A stretch of 64,000 bases of DNA from an uncultured Tenacibaculum sp. (GCF_947504135.1 NZ_CANNGG010000003.1:1-64000), one strand, 5' to 3'. Counted from the first letter of the stretch, positions 44,870-54,341 are shown. The notes: generated by a model not told the origin, from the sequence alone. Numbers and translations are program-made.

Positions 44870-45194
44870 TTTCTTTCTTTCTTAGTTCATCTAGATATTC
44901 TTGTATTTTACGTTGCTCCCATTCTTTATTAAAGAATATATTGGTTCCAAATACTCCTAACCAATGAAAAAAGACTCCAATCCCCCAAAAAAACCAAGTA
45001 GCATACACCCCAAAATTAGTTATTGCTTTTGTAAAAGTTAATTTATCTTCATTCATCAATCCCATAATAACTACAACCGAAATAAATATATTCACAATTA
45101 TGTATGCTGCTAAATGCCAATAAAAACCTTTAATTTTTTCTACTCTTTTTTTCGCTAATAAGTATTTATGTTCTTCTGTATAATCTCTTTTCAT
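44853..45194 (-). CDS. 2TM domain protein 3
   Basis: 113 aa. N-terminal YTEEHKYLLAKKRVEKIKGFYWH, two membrane segments (about 28-45 and 68-85, WFFWGIGVFFHWLGVFG) and C-terminal FNKEWEQRKIQEYLDELRKKEN. Slightly longer loop between the helices than its paralogues. Starts 1 bp after the preceding gene. Confidence 0.82.
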   Translation of the reverse strand: MKRDYTEEHKYLLAKKRVEKIKGFYWHLAAYIIVNIFISVVVIMGLMNEDKLTFTKAITNFGVYATWFFWGIGVFFHWLGVFGTNIFFNKEWEQRKIQEYLDELRKKENGNFK

Positions 45195-45195
45195 A

Positions 45196-45483
45196 CTAAT
45201 CCTTTTTATTTAGGTATTCATTTATCTTCTTTTCCTCCCAATCTTTTCCAAACACCAAAAAATCAACACCAAAAACTAACATCCAATGAATAAAAGTAAC
45301 TAGTACTATTCCTATAACTGGAAACCAAAACCAGTGATAATAAGGTGAAAATTTTAAGTTTACTACTACAATGATTATTATTGAAATTATATTTACCAAA
45401 AGATGAGCATAAAACCCTTTTACTTGTTTTATTTTCTTTTTAGCTTCTAAATATCTTTTTTCTTCTGTATAATTATTTTCCAT
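45196..45483 (-). CDS. 2TM domain protein 2
   Basis: 95 aa. YTEEKRYLEAKKKIKQVKGFYAH, helices around LLVNIISIIIIVVVNLKF and FWFPVIGIVLVTFIHWMLVFG, then FGKDWEEKKINEYLNKKD. Overlaps the upstream paralogue by 11 bp. Confidence 0.82.
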   Translation of the reverse strand: MENNYTEEKRYLEAKKKIKQVKGFYAHLLVNIISIIIIVVVNLKFSPYYHWFWFPVIGIVLVTFIHWMLVFGVDFLVFGKDWEEKKINEYLNKKD

Positions 45484-45769
45484 TGCTATTATTTTCTAAA
45501 AATTCTTTAATTTTTCGTTCTTCCCAGTCTTTTCCTAAACCTATTTTTTCTATTCCGAAAATCCCAAACCAATGAAAAAACAGCCCTAAAAACATTCCTA
45601 TAGTTGGAAAATAAAACCAATGGTAACTAGGTACAAACTTTAAGTTTATAAAAATCAATACTGGTATAATTAACACAGTTACTACAAGATGAATGTATAG
45701 ACCTTTTATTTTTTCTACTCTCTTTTTTGCCTTTGCGTATTTATATTCAATTCTATAATCTTTTCTCAT
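45473..45769 (-). CDS. 2TM domain protein 1
   Basis: 98 aa starting at the ATG 45769, which aligns with its paralogues (MRKDYRIEYKYAKAKKRVEKIKGLY); earlier in-frame ATGs at 45793 and 45790 overlap the kinase gene and add an unconserved stretch. Two helices around LVVTVLIIPVLIFINLKF and FYFPTIGMFLGLFFHWFG, then LGKDWEERKIKEFLENN. Begins 1 bp after the kinase stop. Confidence 0.82.
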   Translation of the reverse strand: MRKDYRIEYKYAKAKKRVEKIKGLYIHLVVTVLIIPVLIFINLKFVPSYHWFYFPTIGMFLGLFFHWFGIFGIEKIGLGKDWEERKIKEFLENNSNGK

Positions 45770-45770
45770 T

Positions 45771-47126
45771 TTATTTATAGTTTTTATCATCATCCATTAA
45801 CTCCTTAATCTTACGTTCTTCCCAGTTTTTACCTAAGAATAAATTGTAATTATTTACTTCTAGGTAATGAAAAACTAATCCTATTCCCCAACCTATCATT
45901 GGAAACCAAAACCATTGAAATTTTGAATATGTTTTAAGGTTTATAAATATTAAAAAAGGGATGACTATACAATACGAAACTAAGTTTTGGTAAAACTCTT
46001 TTAGTTTTTCTACCTTTTCTACTGCTTTTACGTAATTACTATTTTCTAAGCTTTTTGTATCCATGATACTATCTTTTATATTAATTAACAGCGGTAAACA
46101 CACTGTAAATGTTTTATTATTATTAACTATTTGAACGTTTCTATCGGTTATTAAACCGTAACGATCTACTATATTTCTTAATCCTACTTTTGTACTTTTT
46201 CCTATAGCTTCTTTTGGATTAATATTATTTTGAATTTTTAAGAAACCTTCTTCTTCAAAAATGTTTATTTCTAAAGGTTTAGTTGAAGAAACCACGTTAT
46301 GTTTTACTGCATTCTCTAATAATAATTGTAGCGATAACGGAACTATTTTTAAATCGGGATTACTTACTTCTTCAGGTATATTAAATTGTACAGCTTCTTC
46401 AAAACGCATTTGTAATAATTCCATATACGTCTTAGCAAATTGTAATTCTTCTTGAATTGGTACTAGTTCTTTATTTCGTTGCTCTAATACATACCTATAT
46501 ACTTTAGATAATTTTGTGGTAAACTTTTCTGCTTGCTTTGGGTTTTCACTTATTAAAGAGGTAAGTACATTTAAGCTATTGAATAAAAAGTGTGGATCTA
46601 TTTGACTCTTTAAGGTTTCAAACTTTGCTGTTTCTGTTTTAGCTACTATTTCATGCTGTGTGGTTTCTTGTTTTACTGATGCCTTCCAGTTTACCATAAA
46701 ATCTTTCGCATGAAAAAACACAGCAATGGCTAATGAAAGTATAATTGCAAATAAATGCATCCACAAAAACTGACCTTTAAAAAAGTTATCTATATTATTA
46801 TTAAAAATAACAAAGTATTGTACATAATGGATTAATAATACCGCCACTACCGTATAGCTTATTGTTGCAACAATACCAGCCCATACTCGTTGATTAGTTT
46901 GTAAAACCCAATCCCACTTTTCACTTAAGTAGTTATTTATAATTCCATTTCCTAAACCTAAAACAAAAGAATACATTGCAGAAAATAAAAACACCAATCC
47001 TGCTTCTTTTAAAGTAAATGCCTGATTTATTAAAGTAAAAACAACACCAAAAATGATTGTAAGCTTTGTACAGATCCAAATATCATTTTTTAAGTTGTTA
47101 AGTGTTTTTTTTAATGGTGTTCTCAT
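45771..47126 (-). CDS. LytS-type histidine kinase fused to a 2TM domain
   Basis: 451 aa. N-terminal membrane region (about 15-145, four helices), His_kinase domain with phospho-acceptor in SQIDPHFLFNSLNVLTSL (about 185-202), ATPase-like N-box SLQLLLENAVKHN and C-terminal GLRNIVDRYG. From residue 355 a 2TM domain is fused, beginning with an in-frame ATG (46064, MDTKSLENSNYVKAVEKVEKL) and ending LGKNWEERKIKELMDDD. In related operons kinase and 2TM protein are often separate, so this is a fusion or a gene pair that lost its stop; an internal start might still yield a free 2TM protein. Confidence 0.9.
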   Translation of the reverse strand: MRTPLKKTLNNLKNDIWICTKLTIIFGVVFTLINQAFTLKEAGLVFLFSAMYSFVLGLGNGIINNYLSEKWDWVLQTNQRVWAGIVATISYTVVAVLLIHYVQYFVIFNNNIDNFFKGQFLWMHLFAIILSLAIAVFFHAKDFMVNWKASVKQETTQHEIVAKTETAKFETLKSQIDPHFLFNSLNVLTSLISENPKQAEKFTTKLSKVYRYVLEQRNKELVPIQEELQFAKTYMELLQMRFEEAVQFNIPEEVSNPDLKIVPLSLQLLLENAVKHNVVSSTKPLEINIFEEEGFLKIQNNINPKEAIGKSTKVGLRNIVDRYGLITDRNVQIVNNNKTFTVCLPLLINIKDSIMDTKSLENSNYVKAVEKVEKLKEFYQNLVSYCIVIPFLIFINLKTYSKFQWFWFPMIGWGIGLVFHYLEVNNYNLFLGKNWEERKIKELMDDDKNYK

Positions 47127-47170
47127 TTCTTTTCTTTTACTTACTACAAACTTAAGTTTACTCTAGTTCA

Positions 47171-47587
47171 TTAAAATTTAATATCGAAAGATACATCTTT
47201 ATCCTTAACTAAGAACTTTGCATCTTCATATTGAGGTGGTCCAAAACGAGATAAATTATTATTTGATGCTCCATAATCTTCTAAAAGCATTCCATTAGGT
47301 TCAAAATCCATTTTGTTATTATTATTTGCATCGTGAAAACAAATAATTGCATACTCACCAGCAGGTATATTTTCAAATACTACAGTACTTTTTCCTTCCT
47401 TTATCTTAGCTTCTTTTGCTTGTACTGGTTCTTTTCTAAAATTCTCTTTAGTATATAACGCATATTTGATGTTTCCAACATCTGATGTTGCGTTAACAAC
47501 TGTAGCTGTGATGTTCTGTTTTTGAGCAGAAATTGTTTCGACAGTAAACACTACTATTACGATTAAAATGTGTGTAAAAAATTTCAT
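47171..47587 (-). CDS. DUF2141 domain protein, secreted
   Basis: 138 aa. Signal peptide (MKFFTHILIVIVVFTVETISAQ) and a beta-sandwich DUF2141 domain with VFENIPAGEYAIICFHDANNNNKMDFEPNGMLLEDYGASNN. Typical periplasmic/secreted small protein of unknown function in Bacteroidetes. Lies 44 bp upstream of the kinase gene, possibly in the same transcript, and is divergent from the sigma factor gene. Confidence 0.85.
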   Translation of the reverse strand: MKFFTHILIVIVVFTVETISAQKQNITATVVNATSDVGNIKYALYTKENFRKEPVQAKEAKIKEGKSTVVFENIPAGEYAIICFHDANNNNKMDFEPNGMLLEDYGASNNNLSRFGPPQYEDAKFLVKDKDVSFDIKF

Positions 47588-47683
47588 AATGTTGTTTTTA
47601 TGGTTAATTCTTGTACAAATCTCTTCTAGAAATCAGCTTTTAAAAACAAAAACAAACTGAATTGTATTTTTTTTAGGATGAGT

Positions 47684-47711
47684 TGTAACAATTTGTATTT
47701 TTAGGCTACTT
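47684..47711 (+). promoter_or_regulatory. Possible ECF-type promoter before sigma factor gene
   Basis: TGTAACA (47684-47690) resembles the -35 element of ECF promoters; CTACTT about 15 bp further could be the -10. A TTTGTATTTTT stretch lies between. This would make the sigma gene self-controlled; the match is weak and the idea is inference. Confidence 0.25.
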
Positions 47712-47737
47712 ATAACATATCAACTTTATCAAACTTT

Positions 47738-48232
47738 GTGGAAAAAGAACTAGAAAATAAATTTTTAGACGATTTCGAAGCCAATCAAAACATTGTACAT
47801 AAGGTATGTAGAATTTACACGACCGACCAAGATGCTCACAATGATTTGTTTCAAGAAATCACTATTCAACTATGGAAAAATTACAGCAAGTTTAGAGGAG
47901 ATGCAAAATTTAGTACCTGGATGTATCGTGTAGCGCTTAACACTGCAATTTCTTTATATCGTAAATCAACTAGAACTATACAGACACAGGACATTTCAGA
48001 GTATTCATTTAAAATTAAAGCAGAGGATTATGACGACACAGAAGAGTTACAATTAAAAGCACTATACAGTGCAATACGTAAATTAAATGATATTGATAAA
48101 GCACTCATCTTTTTGTATTTGGAAGATAAATCTTACAGAGAAATTTCAGATACCTTAGGAATTAGTGAAGTAAATGCTCGAGTAAAAATGACTAGGGCGA
48201 AGGGTAAATTAAAAAAAGTATTAAACCCATAA
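47738..48232 (+). CDS. ECF-type RNA polymerase sigma factor
   Basis: 164 aa with a GTG start. Sigma-70 region 2 (about 25-90: DLFQEITIQLWKNYSKFRGDAKFSTWMYRVALNTAI) and region 4 (about 110-160: LEDKSYREISDTLGISEVNARVKMTRAKGKLKK) are present, with no region 1 or 3, defining the extracytoplasmic-function class. Followed after 4 bp by a membrane protein that may act as its anti-sigma factor. Confidence 0.92.
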   Translation: MEKELENKFLDDFEANQNIVHKVCRIYTTDQDAHNDLFQEITIQLWKNYSKFRGDAKFSTWMYRVALNTAISLYRKSTRTIQTQDISEYSFKIKAEDYDDTEELQLKALYSAIRKLNDIDKALIFLYLEDKSYREISDTLGISEVNARVKMTRAKGKLKKVLNP

Positions 48233-48236
48233 GTTA

Positions 48237-48845
48237 ATGGATTTAGATAAATATAAAAAAGCTTGGGAAAACCAACCAGAAGAGACACGCAAAGTTTCTA
48301 AGGTCGATATATATAAGATGGCACACTCCAAGTCTTCATCAATAGTGAAATGGATTTTTATTATTGGAATTTTAGAATTTATTTTCTTGAATTCTTTCTA
48401 TTTTATTTTTGACATGGAAGAGGCTTATAACGAATACAGACAACTTGGATTATACAACTTCATGTTTTATTCACAATTTGTTCTTTATCCAATACTATTC
48501 TATTTTTTAATTAAGTTTTATTTAAATTATAAAAGTATATCTGTAGTCGACTCTACAAAAACTTTAATGGACAAGATTATTAAAACAAGAAAAACTGTAA
48601 AGTACTATGTTTTATTTAATTTGTTATATGTTTTTATTTTTGGAGTTATTGTTTCAATTGCTACACTTAAAACTCATCCAGAATTCAATTCTAAACAAAT
48701 TTTAGTTTCTATAATTGTTACTATCGTGTTATTAATCATTATGGTAGTGATTTTATGGTGCTTTTACCAATTACTATATGGTATATTATTACGTAAGCTG
48801 AATAAAAACTACAAAGAGTTAGCTAAACTTGAAGAATTAAACTAA
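48237..48845 (+). CDS. Membrane protein, putative anti-sigma partner
   Basis: 202 aa. A short cytoplasmic N-terminus (DLDKYKKAWENQPEET) followed by four predicted helices (about 38-58, 75-95, 125-145, 155-180) and a basic C-terminal tail. No RseA/FecR/zinc anti-sigma motif. The N-terminal KYKKAWENQ-type start and place directly after an ECF gene are typical of uncharacterised Flavobacteriia membrane proteins; anti-sigma function is inference from context. Confidence 0.65.
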   Translation: MDLDKYKKAWENQPEETRKVSKVDIYKMAHSKSSSIVKWIFIIGILEFIFLNSFYFIFDMEEAYNEYRQLGLYNFMFYSQFVLYPILFYFLIKFYLNYKSISVVDSTKTLMDKIIKTRKTVKYYVLFNLLYVFIFGVIVSIATLKTHPEFNSKQILVSIIVTIVLLIIMVVILWCFYQLLYGILLRKLNKNYKELAKLEELN

Positions 48846-48878
48846 AAAAAGAGAGGTTGTAAAACAACCTCTCTTTTT
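48846..48878. terminator. Strong bidirectional terminator
   Basis: 15-bp perfect stem (48846-48860 / 48864-48878; core GAGAGGTTGT / ACAACCTCTC) with a 3-nt loop and A/T tails on both sides, between the convergent anti-sigma-like and threonine aldolase genes. Confidence 0.92.
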
Positions 48879-48880
48879 AT

Positions 48881-49900
48881 TTAAAATGACTTCAACTCTT
48901 CTAATAATTTCTCATGCATCTCATCAGTATAGTCTAAATGTGTTACAATACGTATTTTTCCTTCACCCATTGAAATTAGTAATATACCTCTGTCTGCCAT
49001 CTTTTTCATAAAATAATCTGGATATATTGAATCTTCTACATAAAAAATAACAATATTTGTTTCAATAGGCTCTACTTTTTTAACATACGAACAATTTTCT
49101 AACACCTTTCCTATTTCTTTTGCTTTTTTATGATCTTCAGTTAAACGCTCTACTTGATTATCCAAAGCATAAATTCCTGCTGCGGCTAAAAAACCTGCTT
49201 GTCGCATTCCACCACCAAACAATTTACGCACACGTAAGGCTTTTTCAATATGTTCTTTGCTTCCCACCAAAACAGAACCAACAGGAGCTCCTAATCCTTT
49301 TGACAAACAAATTGAAATCGTATCAAATAACTCTCCATATTGCTTAGTAGTTTCATTTTTTGCTACCAATGCGTTAAATAAACGTGCTCCATCTAAATGA
49401 TATGCTAAATCATTAGCTTTAACTACTTTTTGAACCTTTTGCAACTCTTCAAAACCCCAACAAGCTCCTCCTCCTTTATTCGTAGTATTTTCAACACAAA
49501 CTAGTCTGCTATACGGTGTATGAATATCATTTCTCCTTCCTACAACACTTTCCAATTGTTCTGCAGTAAACATTCCTTTGTCACCATCAATCAAACAAGA
49601 AGTTACTCCTGCATTAAACGCTGCTCCACCTCCTTCATAATTATATACATGTGCCCATTTATCACAAAACATTCTATCACCTGGCTGTGTATGAATCTTT
49701 ATCGCAGTTTGATTAGCCATGGTTCCCGAAGGAAAAAATAACGCAGCTTCCATTCCAAACATATCAGCTACCTTTTCTTGTAACAAATTCACTGTTGGAT
49801 CTGCTTTAAAAACATCATCTCCTACCTTAGCTCTCATCATTGCTTCCAACATTCCTTGAGTTGGCTTTGTTACAGTATCACTTATTAAGTTTATTTCCAT
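48881..49900 (-). CDS. Low-specificity L-threonine aldolase
   Basis: 339 aa PLP enzyme of fold type I, cleaving L-threonine/allo-threonine to glycine and acetaldehyde. [18 protein letters not shown] start, [23 protein letters not shown] (cofactor aspartate) and [17 protein letters not shown] with the PLP lysine. Normal length. Divergent from prfB with only 36 bp between. Confidence 0.93.
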   Translation of the reverse strand: MEINLISDTVTKPTQGMLEAMMRAKVGDDVFKADPTVNLLQEKVADMFGMEAALFFPSGTMANQTAIKIHTQPGDRMFCDKWAHVYNYEGGGAAFNAGVTSCLIDGDKGMFTAEQLESVVGRRNDIHTPYSRLVCVENTTNKGGGACWGFEELQKVQKVVKANDLAYHLDGARLFNALVAKNETTKQYGELFDTISICLSKGLGAPVGSVLVGSKEHIEKALRVRKLFGGGMRQAGFLAAAGIYALDNQVERLTEDHKKAKEIGKVLENCSYVKKVEPIETNIVIFYVEDSIYPDYFMKKMADRGILLISMGEGKIRIVTHLDYTDEMHEKLLEELKSF

Positions 49901-49923
49901 TTCTAACTACGATTTTTAAAATG

Positions 49924-49931
49924 TATTTTTG
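49924..49931 (+). promoter_or_regulatory. -7 box abutting prfB start
   Basis: TATTTTTG (TAnnTTTG) ends five bases before the prfB ATG (49937). The predicted start coincides with the ATG, so prfB mRNA may be leaderless. Confidence 0.45.
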
Positions 49932-49936
49932 CATCT

Positions 49937-51031
49937 ATGATTACACACGAACAGCTTAAAAATATCGCTGAACGAATTGGCAAGTTAAAAGGATATTTAG
50001 AAATTGACAAGAAGTTAATTGAAATTTCAAATGAAGAAGAAAAAACTGCAAATCCTGATTTTTGGAACAATCCGAAAGAGGCTGAAGCTATTATGAAATC
50101 TCTTCGTTTTAAGAAAAAATGGGTAGAAGACTACAATACTGTTACGGCTATGAACGACGATTTAACAGTTTTGTACGATTTTTATAAAGAAGGTGATGTT
50201 GAAGATAGTGAAGTAGAAGAACAATTTGAAAAAACAGCTACTTTCTTAGAAGATATTGAATTTAAAAACATGCTTTCTGAAGAAGGTGATAGTTTAAGTG
50301 CTACGATACAAATTACAGCAGGTGCTGGTGGAACTGAAAGTTGTGACTGGGCAGAAATGCTTACTCGTATGTATACCATGTGGGCAGAAAAACAAGGTTT
50401 TAAAATAAAGACCTTAAACTACCAAGAAGGTGATGTTGCAGGTATAAAAACAGTAACTTTAGAGTTTGATGGTGATTATGCCTTTGGATGGTTAAAAGGT
50501 GAAAATGGTGTACACCGTTTGGTGCGTATTTCTCCTTTTGATAGCAACGCTAAACGTCATACTTCATTTGCTTCTGTTTACGTATATCCTGTTGCAGATG
50601 ATTCTATCGAAATTGAAGTCAATCCAGCCGATATTGAAATTACTACAGCCCGTTCTAGTGGAGCTGGTGGACAGAATGTAAACAAAGTTGAAACTAAAGT
50701 TCAGCTCTTGCATAAACCTACAGGAATTCAAATTCAGTGTTCTAACTCACGTTCACAGCATGATAATAGAGCTACCGCAATGCAAATGCTGAAATCGCAA
50801 TTGTACGAAATTGAGTTACAAAAACGTTTAGCTGCTCGTGATGAAATTGAAGCAAACAAAATGAAAAATGAATGGGGAAGCCAGATTCGTAACTACGTAA
50901 TGCACCCATATAAACTGGTAAAAGATGTCCGTACAGCTCATGAAACAGGAAATGTAGATGCTGTTATGGACGGAAACATCAATCCGTTTTTAAAAGCCTA
51001 TTTAATGATGATGGGACAAAAAGAAGATTAA
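49937..51031 (+). CDS. prfB: Peptide chain release factor 2
   Basis: 364 aa. Recognises UGA/UAA; tripeptide anticodon SPF at 199-201 ([14 protein letters not shown]) identifies RF2, and the GGQ catalytic loop is at 244-246 ([11 protein letters not shown]). The gene is open throughout: at the place of the usual programmed frameshift (after GYL, residues 19-21) the codons read straight into EIDKK, with no in-frame UGA. So autoregulatory frameshifting is absent. Confidence 0.96.
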   Translation: MITHEQLKNIAERIGKLKGYLEIDKKLIEISNEEEKTANPDFWNNPKEAEAIMKSLRFKKKWVEDYNTVTAMNDDLTVLYDFYKEGDVEDSEVEEQFEKTATFLEDIEFKNMLSEEGDSLSATIQITAGAGGTESCDWAEMLTRMYTMWAEKQGFKIKTLNYQEGDVAGIKTVTLEFDGDYAFGWLKGENGVHRLVRISPFDSNAKRHTSFASVYVYPVADDSIEIEVNPADIEITTARSSGAGGQNVNKVETKVQLLHKPTGIQIQCSNSRSQHDNRATAMQMLKSQLYEIELQKRLAARDEIEANKMKNEWGSQIRNYVMHPYKLVKDVRTAHETGNVDAVMDGNINPFLKAYLMMMGQKED

Positions 51032-51050
51032 TACTATAAAACTCTTAATA

Positions 51051-51392
51051 ATGATAAAAATATACCACAATCCACGTTGTTCTAAATCAAGACAAAGTTT
51101 AGAAATTTTAGAAAACTCTGGTAAAGAGTTTAAAACCGTAAAATATTTAGATACTATTCCTTCTGAAGAAGAATTAAAAGGAGTTATTAGTTTATTAAAT
51201 ATTTCTCCGATTGATTTAGTTCGTAAAAATGAAAAAATTTGGAAAGAGGAATATAAAGGAAAAGAACTATCAGATGCTGAAATCATTAAAGCAATGGTTG
51301 AAAATCCAAAATTAATAGAACGTCCTATAGTTATTAACGGAAATAAAGCTGTAGTGGGTAGACCACCCGAAAATATAAAAGAAATTATCTAA
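51051..51392 (+). CDS. ArsC/Spx-family thioredoxin-fold protein (arsenate reductase-like)
   Basis: 113 aa, normal length. IYHNPRCSKSRQSLEIL with the redox cysteine of the ArsC family and a C-terminal RPIVINGNKAVVGRPPENI substrate-loop signature. Probable glutaredoxin-coupled arsenate reductase or thiol oxidoreductase; without ars genes nearby the substrate is not certain. Lies 19 bp after prfB, likely cotranscribed. Confidence 0.87.
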   Translation: MIKIYHNPRCSKSRQSLEILENSGKEFKTVKYLDTIPSEEELKGVISLLNISPIDLVRKNEKIWKEEYKGKELSDAEIIKAMVENPKLIERPIVINGNKAVVGRPPENIKEII

Positions 51393-51399
51393 CTATTTA

Positions 51400-51428
51400 A
51401 AAGCTCTCAAAAATTTGGGAGTTTTTTT
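51400..51428 (+). terminator. Terminator of prfB-arsC unit
   Basis: Stem CTCTCAA (51404-51410) / TTGGGAG (51415-51421, one G-U pair) and eight T. Almost the same hairpin recurs at 54365 after the M16 gene. Confidence 0.8.
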
Positions 51429-51512
51429 TATTTTAACACAATTTAAATAACTAATTCTTTAGTTTATTAATAATTCCTTGTAAATTGCTCTCAAATTAAA
51501 AATTCTTTCACT

Positions 51513-54341
51513 ATGAAAAAAGTAGTATTAGGGCTATCCCTGGCCTTCATTATATCCACGGGGTATAGTCAAGCTTTAAAAGAAACACAACAAAAGCTAA
51601 ACAAAAAAGAAAAAGTAACTGCTATGAACATTCCGACTGATCCTTCAGTTAAGATAGGAAAACTATCAAACGGAATGACCTACTACATCAAACAGAATCC
51701 GAAACCAGCCAACAAAGTAGAATTACGATTAGTTGTAAATGCAGGTTCTATTTTAGAAGATGATGACCAGTTAGGATTGGCTCACTTTATGGAGCACATG
51801 AACTTTAATGGTACCAAAAACTTTAAAAAGAACGAATTGGTAGATTATTTACAGTCTATCGGAGTAAAGTTTGGAGCACACTTAAACGCTTATACAGGTT
51901 TTGATGAAACTGTATACATCTTGCCTATTCCAAGTGATGACCAAGAAAAACTAGAAAAAGGATTTCAAATTCTTGAAGATTGGGCGCATGGTGCTTTATT
52001 AGAAGGAAAAGACATTGACGAAGAACGTGGTGTAGTTTTAGAAGAATACCGTTCTCGTAGAGGAGCTGACAGCCGTATGTTAGAAAAGTATTTACCAAAG
52101 GTAATGCATGGTTCTAAATATGCTGAAAGATTACCTATCGGTACTAAAGAAAACATAGAAAATTTTAAACACGAAAGTATTCGTCGCTTTCATAAAGATT
52201 GGTATCGTCCAGATTTAATGGCTGTTGTAGCTGTTGGTGATGTAAGTGTTGACATTTTAGAAGAAAAAATCAAATCGCACTTTAGTAAAATACCTGCAGT
52301 TAAAAATCCTCGTAAAAGAGAAGTTGCTCCATTAAAAAATCACAAAGAAACTTTTATCGCGATTGAAGCTGATAAAGAAGCTCCTTTTGCTAGTGTACAG
52401 TTAATGTACAAAGATTATGATGAAGCAAAACCAGAAACAACTGTTGCTGATTACAGAAATTCAATTGTTCAATCGCTATTTGCTCAAATGATTAATAATC
52501 GTTTAGAGGAATTACGTAATAGCGAAAACCCTCCTTTTGTTTACGGATTCAGTTATCATGGTGGAACATGGGCTCGTGGTAAAGAAGCTTACCAATCAAG
52601 AGCAAGTGTAAGTGCCGATGGTCAATTAAAAGGATTACAAGCTTTATTAGATGAAAGCGAGCGTGTTAAAAGATACGGTTTTCAACAAGGAGAATTAGAT
52701 CGTGCAAAAATGAGCGTTAGTGCTCGCATGGAAAAGTCTTTTAAAGATAAAGACAAAAGAGAGTCTAACAGAATTATTGGTCAATATGTAAACAATTTCT
52801 TAGAGCAAAAGCCAATTCCAGGTATTGAATGGAGATATAAGACTCATCAAAAATTATTACCTTCTGTAAAATTAGAAGAAATAAACAACCTAATTAACAA
52901 TTATTTACATGATGATAACCGTGTTGTAGTTATTACTGGACCTAAAAAAGTTGTAACTGAACAACAGGTATTAGATGCTTTAAACAACGTTAAAACTAAA
53001 GAGTTAAAACCTTATGAAGATAAAGCTGTAGCTGCTTCTTTAATTACAAAACAACCAACTCCTGGTACTATTACTAAGGTTACTGAAAACAAAGATTTAG
53101 GTACAAAAACGATGGTTTTAAGTAACGGAGCTAAGATTACTTATAAGAAAACTGACTTTAAAAACGATGAAGTTTTATTTGAAGCGTTTAGTTTCGGTGG
53201 AACTTCGTTATACTCTGATAAAGAATTAAAAGCTACTGCTTTTGCAAATAGCGGACTTTCTGAAGCAGGAATTAATGGTTTCTCTAAAACAGATTTATCT
53301 AAAATGATGTCTGGTAAAATCGTTCGTGTTTCTCCTTATATCGGTGGAATAAGTGAAGGATTTAGAGGTTCTGCTACACCTAAAGATTTAGAAGAATTAT
53401 TCCAAATGGTGCATTTATACTTCACTTCTTTAAACAAAGATGAAAAAGCTTTTAATTCGTATGTAAATAAGCAAAAAAGTTTCTTAGGAAATCTACTAGC
53501 TAGTCCTAATTTCTTCTTCCAAAAAGAAATGAGTGAGTTTGTTTACGGAAAAGATCCTCGTTATACAGGCTTCCCGTCTCCTGAAAAATATGAAAAAGCT
53601 GATTACAACTTAGCATATAAAAAGTATCAAGAGCGTTTTGCAGATGCTGGAGACTTTAACTTCTATTTTGTTGGAAATGTTGATGAAAAGAAACTTGCTG
53701 AATACGCAACTAAATATATTGCTGGTTTACCAGGGAAAAATTCAAACGAAAAATACAATGTTACTGATTTCAGACCTTTATCAGGTTCACACACTAAAAT
53801 AGTAGAAAAAGGAAAAGATCCTAAAAGTAACGTTCGTATTACCTACCAAGGAGAAGCGAAATACAACAAAAAAGATGCTTTAGCCTTTAAAGTTTTAGGA
53901 GAAGTTGTAGGAATTAAGTTAATTGAAAAACTACGTGAGCAAGAAGGTGGTGTTTATTCTGCTGGTGCTCGTGGTAGCATAAACAAAATGCCTTACGGTT
54001 GGTATAACTTTACAATTGCATACCCTTGTGCACCTGAAAATGTTGAAAAATTAAAGAACATTTCTGTTGCTGAAGTTGCTTCTGTAGTTAAAAATGGACC
54101 TACAAAAGAAGATTTAATGAAAGCTCAAAAAGGAATGATTGCTGACTACAAAGAAGAGCTTAAAAAGAATCAATTTTGGTTAAGTACTATTAAAAATGTA
54201 GACTACCAAAACAACGATGTCTCAGACATAGCTTCTTTTGAAAAGAGTGTAAATTCTTTAACGACAAAAGATATTCAAAAAATAGCTAAGAAATATTTAA
54301 CTAACGGATATATCTTAGGAGTTTTAAATCCTGAAAAATAA
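51513..54341 (+). CDS. M16 family zinc metalloprotease, secreted
   Basis: 942 aa. Signal peptide (KKVVLGLSLAFIISTGYSQ) then two peptidase-M16 halves: the catalytic half with inverted zinc motif H91-FME-H95 (AHFMEHMNFNGTKNF) and a distal glutamate in EERGVVLEEYRSR, and an inactive half from about 500 with IRITYQGEAKYNKKDALAFKVLGEV. Pitrilysin/insulinase-type clam-shell peptidase, probably periplasmic or lipoprotein-independent secreted, degrading peptides. Monocistronic between two near-identical terminators. Confidence 0.94.
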   Translation: MKKVVLGLSLAFIISTGYSQALKETQQKLNKKEKVTAMNIPTDPSVKIGKLSNGMTYYIKQNPKPANKVELRLVVNAGSILEDDDQLGLAHFMEHMNFNGTKNFKKNELVDYLQSIGVKFGAHLNAYTGFDETVYILPIPSDDQEKLEKGFQILEDWAHGALLEGKDIDEERGVVLEEYRSRRGADSRMLEKYLPKVMHGSKYAERLPIGTKENIENFKHESIRRFHKDWYRPDLMAVVAVGDVSVDILEEKIKSHFSKIPAVKNPRKREVAPLKNHKETFIAIEADKEAPFASVQLMYKDYDEAKPETTVADYRNSIVQSLFAQMINNRLEELRNSENPPFVYGFSYHGGTWARGKEAYQSRASVSADGQLKGLQALLDESERVKRYGFQQGELDRAKMSVSARMEKSFKDKDKRESNRIIGQYVNNFLEQKPIPGIEWRYKTHQKLLPSVKLEEINNLINNYLHDDNRVVVITGPKKVVTEQQVLDALNNVKTKELKPYEDKAVAASLITKQPTPGTITKVTENKDLGTKTMVLSNGAKITYKKTDFKNDEVLFEAFSFGGTSLYSDKELKATAFANSGLSEAGINGFSKTDLSKMMSGKIVRVSPYIGGISEGFRGSATPKDLEELFQMVHLYFTSLNKDEKAFNSYVNKQKSFLGNLLASPNFFFQKEMSEFVYGKDPRYTGFPSPEKYEKADYNLAYKKYQERFADAGDFNFYFVGNVDEKKLAEYATKYIAGLPGKNSNEKYNVTDFRPLSGSHTKIVEKGKDPKSNVRITYQGEAKYNKKDALAFKVLGEVVGIKLIEKLREQEGGVYSAGARGSINKMPYGWYNFTIAYPCAPENVEKLKNISVAEVASVVKNGPTKEDLMKAQKGMIADYKEELKKNQFWLSTIKNVDYQNNDVSDIASFEKSVNSLTTKDIQKIAKKYLTNGYILGVLNPEK

